A DNA stretch of 61,276 nucleotides from Eubacterium sp. GTDB taxonomy: Bacteria; Bacillota; Clostridia; Lachnospirales; Lachnospiraceae. Positions 53,763-61,276 of this stretch are shown here, one piece after another. Each line of letters starts with the position of its first letter. Positions within the stretch are counted from its first letter, which is position 1. Below the pieces are notes generated by a model, which was not told the origin of the DNA, did no database searches, and saw only the letters and a list, made by a program, of their open reading frames with translations. Location: contig JAILGP010000143.1 in the NCBI GenBank assembly GCA_024696635.1, positions 1-61,276 on the forward strand. Reading direction: 5' to 3'. A program made the position numbers and the translations under genes.

Positions 53763-56114
53763 ATGATGTCGGATTTAACTAGACTGGAAGAAGAATTAAT
53801 TCAGAATAGAAAAATGCTTGAAGTTGTTAATTCTAAACTTATCAGTTTGGAGAAACAGATTGCTGATATAAAAAATAATCAAAATATACAGGGGCAAGTT
53901 CAAAATCAGATGAATAATCTGGACAATGATCCATTGATTACTATGGGACAAAGTGAGAATCCAGGGGATATACCAAAGTATGAAGGTGGAGCCTTGTCTG
54001 GAGTTCAAAATGGAAATGGTCCTGTAACAAGTTCTCAAAATGGAAACGGTTCTGTAACTAGTTCTCAGCTATATTCACCATATCGTTCGGTTTCAAGTGG
54101 AAATAATGAAAAAACCATTCCGGATTATAGGCAGGCTCATACAAATAATAATCAGGCATATGTAAATAATAATCAGGCGTATGCATACAATCAGCAGGCC
54201 CCGGTATATAAACATATGGAAAAAGAAAGAAAACCTGCAAATATGGAAAGTATTCTTGGTAAGAATATAATGGGTATTGCGGCTTCTGTTCTTATTTTTA
54301 TAAGCTTCATACTTTTTGCTGTTCTCTTAATACCAATTCTTACAGATGGAATAAAGGTTGCTTTGATGTTGACAGTCAGTTTTGGTATAGCTGGTTTTGG
54401 GCTTTTTATGTGGCTTAAGAAAAATAAGGAGAATTCATTTTTCCTTTCACTTCTGGCTTGTGGAGTGGGAGCAATATATATTTCTTTATTTATGTGTAAT
54501 GCCTATTTTCACATTATAAATGATATTGTTCTTTATATTTTGATACTTCTATGGGCAGTGGGAGTCTTTTGGCTTTCAAAATATAAATTGAGATTATTTG
54601 AAATAATCGGAGATGCAGGAATACTTGTTTCGATATTTTTTGGAGCTATATCATGCAGTAGTAGTGGTGATACAAACATGATCATGGTTCTTACTGTTTA
54701 TTCAATAGTCGGAATTGCAGTATTTATGGTTCCAAGAATCCAAGATAATACATCCCTTATACTTCATGGTATATTCAGTTTAGTTGGGATGTTTATATTA
54801 AATATAGTTGATAATGATATTCTTAAGGACTTTATTAATGATTCATATCAGGTGGATATACAATTATATATTTCACTTATTCTTATAGGTTTATTCAGTC
54901 TGGGAATAATACTTTTGTTTATGTGGAAGCTTAGCAATGAAAATGCAAATCCACTGGTCATTATATCGGCTATATACAGTTTTATTTTTACGTCTGTTAT
55001 AGAAGCCTTAATAGAGGCACCATTAGCTGAGGCTCTTGTACTTATAATTTTGATTGCGGCTATTTATGTATTCCTGGAATATTGTATGAAAAAGCTATAT
55101 GTGAATAGGCTGGATATATCAAAATGTAGAGTTGCCTTTTTGATTTGGCAGATTCTTTTGCTTTATGATATGTGCTTTTATATTTTTTCTGCAGAGGATA
55201 TACGTAGATGGGTAGGTCTTGCAATCCTTGCAATTCCTCTCCTCCTATATGGATATATATGTAGTGATAAGTATTCTAAGATACTTGGTCTTATAATGAC
55301 TGGTGTTTTAACCTTAACTGGAAGCTTTATATTATTTTCTGAGACCTTTATGAATATGTATTCATATATGCTGCTTACCATGGCTTGTTTTATTATAATT
55401 TTTGTATCCATGTATATAAAGAAAAATGAATATAACGGAATTATTAAACTGATTGCTTACTTACTTTTAATAGTTAATCTTTTGATAGATTTTGTTTTAT
55501 TGAGCGAGGAGTATTACTGGGATAATGAGTCATTATTTGTGGTTGTAATCTGGATTCTGGGTATTATCAACATGCTTGGACTTACGACTCCATTTTCAAA
55601 GGATTGGATTACCTTGGAGGATGATAGTAAGTATAAGGTAGTTAATTATGCGATAAATGGTATTCTTATGTTCTTATCCCTTATATGGATGCTTAATATT
55701 GAGGATGGAATATTACATTTTCTTATGGTTATGGGGGCTATAGGACTCTTCAGTATCAATTCATATTGGATATTGAAGGAAAAAAGACCTGGTCTTTCTA
55801 TATATATGGGAATCAAATTTACAATACTTACTCTGGTAATACTTGCTTCTTATGATGCGGCAAATTATGTTCTAAGTATTGCAGCCTTTGTTCTGGCTAT
55901 TGTATTTATACTTATGGGATTTATGATCGATATAAAAAATCTCAGGATTTATGGTCTGGTAGTATCGATGATATGTGTTGTGAAGCTTGTGATGATAGAT
56001 ATTACCTACGATAATACACTTGGACATGCAATCAGCTTTTTTATCAGTGGTATCTTATGCTTTGCTATAAGTGCTGTTTATAATATTGCGGAGAAAAAGA
56101 TGAATAGGGGCTAG
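53763..56114 (+). CDS. DUF2339-family polytopic membrane protein
   Basis: The 783-residue protein begins with a short coiled coil (about 5-40), a Gln/Asn/Gly-rich linker with near-identical repeats (NGNGPVTSSQ, NNNQAY at about 80-145), then about 20 hydrophobic helices (about 165 to the end). The layout fits DUF2339, very hydrophobic membrane proteins of unknown function that begin with a coiled coil. The first hydrophobic block follows MESILGKNIMGIAASVLIF. Starts at 53763 or the next ATG; GGGGGAAAG precedes both. No partner is evident in the adjacent genes. Confidence 0.8.
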   Translation: MMSDLTRLEEELIQNRKMLEVVNSKLISLEKQIADIKNNQNIQGQVQNQMNNLDNDPLITMGQSENPGDIPKYEGGALSGVQNGNGPVTSSQNGNGSVTSSQLYSPYRSVSSGNNEKTIPDYRQAHTNNNQAYVNNNQAYAYNQQAPVYKHMEKERKPANMESILGKNIMGIAASVLIFISFILFAVLLIPILTDGIKVALMLTVSFGIAGFGLFMWLKKNKENSFFLSLLACGVGAIYISLFMCNAYFHIINDIVLYILILLWAVGVFWLSKYKLRLFEIIGDAGILVSIFFGAISCSSSGDTNMIMVLTVYSIVGIAVFMVPRIQDNTSLILHGIFSLVGMFILNIVDNDILKDFINDSYQVDIQLYISLILIGLFSLGIILLFMWKLSNENANPLVIISAIYSFIFTSVIEALIEAPLAEALVLIILIAAIYVFLEYCMKKLYVNRLDISKCRVAFLIWQILLLYDMCFYIFSAEDIRRWVGLAILAIPLLLYGYICSDKYSKILGLIMTGVLTLTGSFILFSETFMNMYSYMLLTMACFIIIFVSMYIKKNEYNGIIKLIAYLLLIVNLLIDFVLLSEEYYWDNESLFVVVIWILGIINMLGLTTPFSKDWITLEDDSKYKVVNYAINGILMFLSLIWMLNIEDGILHFLMVMGAIGLFSINSYWILKEKRPGLSIYMGIKFTILTLVILASYDAANYVLSIAAFVLAIVFILMGFMIDIKNLRIYGLVVSMICVVKLVMIDITYDNTLGHAISFFISGILCFAISAVYNIAEKKMNRG

Positions 56115-56470
56115 CATAATTAATAGCAAACAAATATTAAAAATATCTATATATAGTGTTACGACATTATGTAAAGTAGAATATCTTGTTGAATTTAATA
56201 ATTATCGAAAATCAACAAAGAATCCTCTTGGACTTTGTACATATTTACCAATAAATGTGGTGAATATGACGAAAATGTGAACATCCCATGTATTAGACTT
56301 GAATAAAAAATATCCTTGTGTTAAATTTTGTTTAACCATGATGTGTTAATAGGGGATGAGTGCGCCCTAATGTAAAAAAAGTTGTACTTATGCGCTGATA
56401 GAAAACGGCGAAAATGTTATAAAAAAAATGTAAAAACCGGTGAGAGGGTTTTGAGAAGGGAGACATTTTT
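56115..56470 (+). promoter_or_regulatory. Leader region of the giant adhesin
   Basis: This is a gap of 356 bp without a gene. It contains GTTAAA TTTTG TTTAAC (56320-56336), a perfect inverted repeat, and AAAACC/GGTTTT (56433-56438 with 56447-56452) around an 8-base loop, immediately 5' of GAAGGGAG. A TTATGTAAAG motif occurs at 56168. No canonical promoter or riboswitch signature was identified. Confidence 0.4.
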
Positions 56471-59400
56471 ATGACACTTAAGAAGGGTTTGAAGAAAGCG
56501 ATTTCCATTGCACTGGCTGCAGCTATGGCGGTTGGCCTGGCTGTTACAGGGGGTGGAAAGGATTCACCAGGATCAGTGGTTTATGCGGCGGAAAATGTAG
56601 ATGTGCCTGATATTATGGATTCATCAAGCCAGGTCAATTATTCGACTATCTTGGGTCGAGGGGTTGATTTTGGTATTATTGCTGACGAATTTTATCAGTG
56701 TAACCATATGCAGTCAACCTTTGCTGTAAAAACATACAAAAATAATGGACAGAACAATGATATTAATCTGATAGCGTCAGATACAACTGCTCAGGTTTTA
56801 GTAGGGGGAGTAGATTTAACTGGAGGAGCTTCTTCTGGTAAAACTATTCAGATTGGTTCTGTTTCGGGTTCTGTTTTAAATATCGAATGTACTCCGGGCT
56901 TAACAGAATATTTTGATATTTCAAATCAAGATGTTAATAATAAGGCCTATATAAATGAGAATCCTGCAACTTCGGAGAATGTTCAGAAGATTATGGATAA
57001 TGCATATGAGACTTCGGGAGTTATTGCTAATAAAGCAAACGATTCTTCGTATGCAATAAATTATAAGGATTATTCTGAGCTTAATGGAAGTACCAGGGTT
57101 TTTGATTTTACCGATCCCGCCTTTGATAATAAGGTTATATATATAAATGTAGATAATGACCTCTTAAAATTAATTGGTCAGAAAGATGGAATAAATATAA
57201 AAAAGAATTCCTCATCAATTATAATCTTTAATATTGATGATTCTGCTGGTACAAATGATGATGGTAGTGTAGCACTTAATGGATATACGGTAAAAGTAGA
57301 CGGAAATGACGTAAGTAGTACAGATTATGCAGGCAGTGCAGGAGATTCTAAAACTGGATTGTGTGATTCTGAAATGTGTCAGAAAATCATATGGAATGTC
57401 AGAACTACTTCAGATGTATCATTACAGAATACATCAGGTTTATTTATCATACCTAATAGTCCTTCTGTTGATGTGGCAAATACGTCTGCTGGATGGATAG
57501 TAGCAAATGAACTCACCAATACAAATGGTGAGTGGCATTATATCTATCAAGGTGGAAATCAGGATTTCCTTAAAGATGGTGTTGGAGAAATACATTTTGC
57601 TGCACGAAAGGCTTTTACTCATGCATGGGACGGAGAGGCAACTGTTGAGGATACTACTATTTATGCAGAAAAAGACACTTATTCTTTTAAATGGTTTGAA
57701 AATAATGAAAACTTTAGTAAAGAAGATGAAACCGATTCAGATAAATATAAGATAATAACTAATACAGCTACGGATAAGCTTCAATTTCCAACGCTTTCTT
57801 TCTATACAGATAGAGATAAGGCTTCGGAAGCTAATGATTTAAATCATTATATAGAAAATGAAGAGGTTTTCTATTATACCGTTCGAGAAATGGATGCGGG
57901 TAAAACAAATTCTGATGGTATCTATATTTCAAATGGAAAAATAGATATAAAACTTACTGTTAAGAATAATAAGGGTCACCTTGAATACTATGTAGATACG
58001 ACTACATATCTTGATGATGGAACGGTATATAAGGAAAATAATAACATAAGAATGTCTGGTATAGAATTCTCCATGGGACCATTTTTCAATCTGTCCACAA
58101 CTTCTCTGGTATTAAAGAAAAGTGTTACAGGAGATTGTGAAACTGCGAAGACTGCAACATTTGAATGCTATGTTAGGGATGCAAATGGAAATTATTATGA
58201 CGCTGATGGTAAGAATAAAGGTAATACAAAAACTGCCATAAGTATAAATGCTGGAGGAAAAGTTGAAATCAAAAATCTTCCTGCAGGAAAATATACTGTC
58301 TCGGAGAACTTGAATTCTGCAATGCAGGCGGGTTATACTCTTGTTGCTCCTGAAACAAAAGAGGTGTCAGTTGGTTCTAATGCTACACCAGTAGCTAAAT
58401 TGGTTAATGATTATACACAGACATCCTTGAAAGTTAGCAAGGAAGTAAAGGGACTTGTTGATGAGAATGATATTCCTTCAGGCGCAAGTGATTGGGAATA
58501 TAAGTTTTATGTAGAGTCCAAGGATTATACTAATCCTCAAATGTATATTGGAGAAAATGGTGAACTTACTAGTGAAAAATATCTTTTCACAGTTAAAGTT
58601 GGAAATGATTTCGCTATTACTCCTCTGGTTGGTGGTGAGTATGAGGTAGTAGAGGATACTAGTGCACTTAGTATTCCTGAACATTATGTTTTTTCTAAAT
58701 CATATGATAAGGAAACAGTAACATTAGATGCTGATAATAAGAACGATAGTATTAAAATAGTTAATACTTTTAGAAAAACAAATGATCTTTCAATTATTAT
58801 TGATAAGGAAATAGAAGGCGTTGATTATAGTGATGAGGAATATGAATTTTATTTATCATATACGGATGGCTTGGGAAGAACAGTATATGTTGATCAAGAT
58901 GGAAACCAACAGCTTTCTGGAAATGAATTTTTTGCTACTCCAGTAACCAAAGAAAATGCGTCCACTATTAAAGTTAAAGCAGGACAACCATTAAAACTTA
59001 CTAATAATGGTTCTTGGACTAGCGGAATAATCGGAGCGACTTGGGGAAGTAATAATAATGGCGTTGTATACACTATTGAAGAAGTAAATTACGATACTCC
59101 TATTACATATAATGGAAATGATTATTTCTTTGTTTCAGTTGATGGAAATAAATCAAAAGTTACACTTAAACAGAATTACGGTAATGTTGAAAATCAGGTT
59201 TTTGTTGTAACTAATAATTATCAGAGATATGATCTTGAAATAGAAAAGAAGGTTAATTTATCTGAACTTGAAGGCCAAGAGTTTGAATTTGTTATTAAGG
59301 ATCCTGACGGACATTATCTAAATACTGATGGTTCAATTAACTATAATCCAGATATCAATTATGCTCCAAGATTTATAGTAAAAGCTGGAGAAAAAATATC

Positions 59401-61276
59401 TATAAATGGTTCTGGAGTTCATGCTGGCCAATATACAGTAACAGAAGTGTCTTCATCTATTGGTGATATTATAAAAATTAATGATAATGAATATGAGTTA
59501 AAAAGTATAGTTGGTAATGATGATTCAGTTACTCTTAGCACAACTAATCCTAAAGGCCAGTTTTCTATTACAAATAATTATGAAAAGAAGGAAAGTGCTT
59601 ATGGAAAGCTTACTGTAAGTAAGACTAAGGCTGCTGATAGTGATGAATTCAGTGAAAGTACTACTTTCCCAATTAATATTATGTTTGATAAGGCGGGCAC
59701 ATATTGGGTTAATGGTTCTGCATTTGAGTTTAAAAAGGACATTGCTGCAACGTTTAACCTGACGGTAGGTAATTCTGTTGAAATTACTAAGATTCCGGTT
59801 GGAGTTGGTTATAGTGTAAGTGAGTCTCTAACAGGAACTCAATATCAGGGATTTGATAATGCATCAATAAATTATAGTGATACAGATAGAATAATTTCTT
59901 CAAATGATGAAGATGTAGTAACAGTTGAAAATAAATATAAGGAAACAACAGTTCCTAAGGGAAGTTTGAAGATTACTAAATCAATTGATGGTTTAAACCT
60001 GACAGAAGAAGAGTTTGAAAAAGCTCTTACATTCAAGGTAAAGGCAACCATTAATGGAGAAACAAAGTATTTAACAAAGGATGGATGTTTTTCTGATGCA
60101 GAGGTAACCTTCACAATGAAGGAAGCTGGATTTACCAAGAATGCAACTAGTGGTCTTTATGAGAAGTCATTCAGTGATCTTCCATATGGAAAATATGAAG
60201 TTGAAGAAGTCAATAAAGATGTTTCAGGATATAAATTTATATCTGAAGGAACAACTACTTCAGGAGAGGCAACAATTAGTACATCTTCAGAAGATGTGAC
60301 TGTAGCAATAGTTGATAAATATGAAGAAATTACAACAGGAAGTCTTAAGATTACAAAGTCTTTTGATGGAGATAACTTAACAATTTCTGAGTTTGAGTCG
60401 GCTCTTACATTTAAAGTGACAACAACGGTAAATAATGAAACAAAGTATGTGAAGGCAGACGGAAGTTTATCAGATGACGAAGTAAGTTTCACAATGGCTG
60501 AGGCTGGATTTGCAAAGAATGCAACTAGTGGACTTTATGAGAAGACATTCGAAAATCTTCCTTTAGGTGTATACACAGTAGAAGAAGTTAACAAGGATGT
60601 TCAAGGATATATATTTAAATCAGAAGGTTCAACTACTTCAGCTACAGCGGAAATCAAGGCTGATGAAGCAGATGTAACAGCGGCAATAGTAGATAAATAT
60701 GAAAAGGCTGCAAGTATCAAGCTTACTAAGACTATAGAAGGACTTGTAACAGATGAAGATCTTGAAGGTCTTACATTTACAGTTAATGATGGAACTGAGG
60801 ATGTATGGACAGGAACACTTGGAGATACAACAAAGTTCACAGCAACAGTAGATACAAATGGAAACGGAACATATGTAGCAGAGATAACTAATCTTGATGC
60901 AAGCAAGACTTATAATGTAACAGAGACGCTACATACATTTGAAGGATATGACGTTGTAGTTAGTTATAAGATTGGTACAGGTGCAGAACAGACAGGAACA
61001 ACTGCTGACGATATTTCAGTGACAGCAGGTCAAGAGACAGAAGTTACATATAAGAATGTTTATACACAGAAAACAACAGAAGTAACGCTCAGCAAGAAGG
61101 CAGTTAATGGAACAGAAGAACTTGTAGGAGCAGAGCTTAAGATAACAAGTGATGCTGCAGGAAGTAATGTAGTAAAGGATGCAAAGACAGGAACAGATCT
61201 TATTTGGACATCAGGTTCAACAGCAAAGACAGTAAGTCTTGCAGATGGAACATACTACATGACAGAAACAACTGCA
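56471..61276 (+). CDS. Giant surface adhesin with pilin-type Ig-like repeats, incomplete at 3' end
   Basis: The frame is open for 1602 codons with no stop and runs off the window. ATG follows GAAGGGAG. A signal peptide covers about 1-40. Residues about 50-530 resemble the choice-of-anchor A-type module (YSTILGRGVDFGIIADEFYQ). From about 540 there are about nine beta-sandwich repeats of 105-150 residues, starting with SLVLKKSV, SLKVSKEV, SIIIDKEI and so on, with Lys near the start and Glu in YTVSE/YTVEE-like ends, the pattern of Cna-B/SpaA and streptococcal pilin linker domains with intramolecular isopeptide bonds. The repeats at 59960 and 60338 are closest. A wall-sorting signal would lie beyond the window. 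Confidence 0.85.
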   Translation, partial: MTLKKGLKKAISIALAAAMAVGLAVTGGGKDSPGSVVYAAENVDVPDIMDSSSQVNYSTILGRGVDFGIIADEFYQCNHMQSTFAVKTYKNNGQNNDINLIASDTTAQVLVGGVDLTGGASSGKTIQIGSVSGSVLNIECTPGLTEYFDISNQDVNNKAYINENPATSENVQKIMDNAYETSGVIANKANDSSYAINYKDYSELNGSTRVFDFTDPAFDNKVIYINVDNDLLKLIGQKDGINIKKNSSSIIIFNIDDSAGTNDDGSVALNGYTVKVDGNDVSSTDYAGSAGDSKTGLCDSEMCQKIIWNVRTTSDVSLQNTSGLFIIPNSPSVDVANTSAGWIVANELTNTNGEWHYIYQGGNQDFLKDGVGEIHFAARKAFTHAWDGEATVEDTTIYAEKDTYSFKWFENNENFSKEDETDSDKYKIITNTATDKLQFPTLSFYTDRDKASEANDLNHYIENEEVFYYTVREMDAGKTNSDGIYISNGKIDIKLTVKNNKGHLEYYVDTTTYLDDGTVYKENNNIRMSGIEFSMGPFFNLSTTSLVLKKSVTGDCETAKTATFECYVRDANGNYYDADGKNKGNTKTAISINAGGKVEIKNLPAGKYTVSENLNSAMQAGYTLVAPETKEVSVGSNATPVAKLVNDYTQTSLKVSKEVKGLVDENDIPSGASDWEYKFYVESKDYTNPQMYIGENGELTSEKYLFTVKVGNDFAITPLVGGEYEVVEDTSALSIPEHYVFSKSYDKETVTLDADNKNDSIKIVNTFRKTNDLSIIIDKEIEGVDYSDEEYEFYLSYTDGLGRTVYVDQDGNQQLSGNEFFATPVTKENASTIKVKAGQPLKLTNNGSWTSGIIGATWGSNNNGVVYTIEEVNYDTPITYNGNDYFFVSVDGNKSKVTLKQNYGNVENQVFVVTNNYQRYDLEIEKKVNLSELEGQEFEFVIKDPDGHYLNTDGSINYNPDINYAPRFIVKAGEKISINGSGVHAGQYTVTEVSSSIGDIIKINDNEYELKSIVGNDDSVTLSTTNPKGQFSITNNYEKKESAYGKLTVSKTKAADSDEFSESTTFPINIMFDKAGTYWVNGSAFEFKKDIAATFNLTVGNSVEITKIPVGVGYSVSESLTGTQYQGFDNASINYSDTDRIISSNDEDVVTVENKYKETTVPKGSLKITKSIDGLNLTEEEFEKALTFKVKATINGETKYLTKDGCFSDAEVTFTMKEAGFTKNATSGLYEKSFSDLPYGKYEVEEVNKDVSGYKFISEGTTTSGEATISTSSEDVTVAIVDKYEEITTGSLKITKSFDGDNLTISEFESALTFKVTTTVNNETKYVKADGSLSDDEVSFTMAEAGFAKNATSGLYEKTFENLPLGVYTVEEVNKDVQGYIFKSEGSTTSATAEIKADEADVTAAIVDKYEKAASIKLTKTIEGLVTDEDLEGLTFTVNDGTEDVWTGTLGDTTKFTATVDTNGNGTYVAEITNLDASKTYNVTETLHTFEGYDVVVSYKIGTGAEQTGTTADDISVTAGQETEVTYKNVYTQKTTEVTLSKKAVNGTEELVGAELKITSDAAGSNVVKDAKTGTDLIWTSGSTAKTVSLADGTYYMTETTA

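Noticed and set aside
56115..56470. Cyclic-di-GMP or other riboswitch before the adhesin
   Set aside because: No recognised aptamer core was seen; only short inverted repeats are present.
57507..57755. Small ORFs overlapping the adhesin (also minus-strand 58478-58684, 59872-60906)
   Set aside because: They lie inside the long open adhesin frame, have no ribosome site and biased composition that follows from the main frame.

Overview
The window is a low-GC, almost entirely plus-strand chromosomal segment of a Gram-positive anaerobe. Several traits point to the Lachnospiraceae, with a Butyrivibrio/Pseudobutyrivibrio-like organism the best guess: AddAB recombination, QueH, a wall-type CDP-glycerol transferase, choline-binding-type repeats, YesM/YesN regulation of an LplABC-type sugar importer, and lipoprotein glycosidases. 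This rests on gene content and composition, not on a database search. Both ends look like contig ends. The left end is a perfect 111-bp inverted duplication that cuts into a regulator gene. The right end lies inside a giant repetitive surface protein.

Layout. 1-1765: HTH regulator with a disrupted 5' end. 1819-6967: five-gene branched-chain-amino-acid-type ABC transporter (lipoprotein, two ATPases, two permeases) with a clear promoter and terminator. 7120-12492: topoisomerase III, a hexapeptide-repeat transferase, a secreted NlpC/P60-type hydrolase with wall-binding repeats, and a CbiK-like protein lacking the family's catalytic histidines. 12600-17728: potassium uptake cluster trkA-trkH-ktrB-ktrA. 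17900-18538 (minus): phosphoribosyltransferase-like protein, divergent from addB. 18751-31944: addB-addA-queF, then folC, an acidic membrane-anchored coiled-coil protein, a CDP-glycerol transferase and a HAD phosphatase. 32143-37106: DUF308 protein, ispF with a C-terminal extension, small hypotheticals, queH and, on the minus strand, hslO (Hsp33).

37440-53670 is the most coherent accessory system, a Gram-positive polysaccharide utilisation locus. It encodes a surface GH5 lipoprotein, a cytoplasmic GH29 fucosidase, a YesM-type sensor kinase, a membrane-anchored surface protein with two near-identical Trp-rich domains, two permeases (the first with about 230 extra N-terminal residues), a sugar-binding lipoprotein, a YesL-like protein, a cytoplasmic acetyl-esterase-like hydrolase and a YesN-type regulator. 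No transport ATPase is encoded, so a shared MsmX-type ATPase is expected. Surface endo-glucanase plus intracellular fucosidase and esterase suggests an O-acetylated, fucosylated beta-glucan such as xyloglucan; this is inference. A DUF2339 polytopic membrane protein (53763-56114) follows, then a giant adhesin with about nine pilin-type Ig-like repeats that runs off the end (56471-61276).

Cross-cutting observations: in-frame tandem-repeat or low-complexity insertions in several enzymes (topB, addB, addA, queH), a recurring intergenic motif ATTATGTAAAC, a 27-bp tandem array before the sensor kinase gene, and a GC-rich leader hairpin before the surface protein. No tRNA, rRNA, CRISPR array, insertion sequence or prophage was seen.
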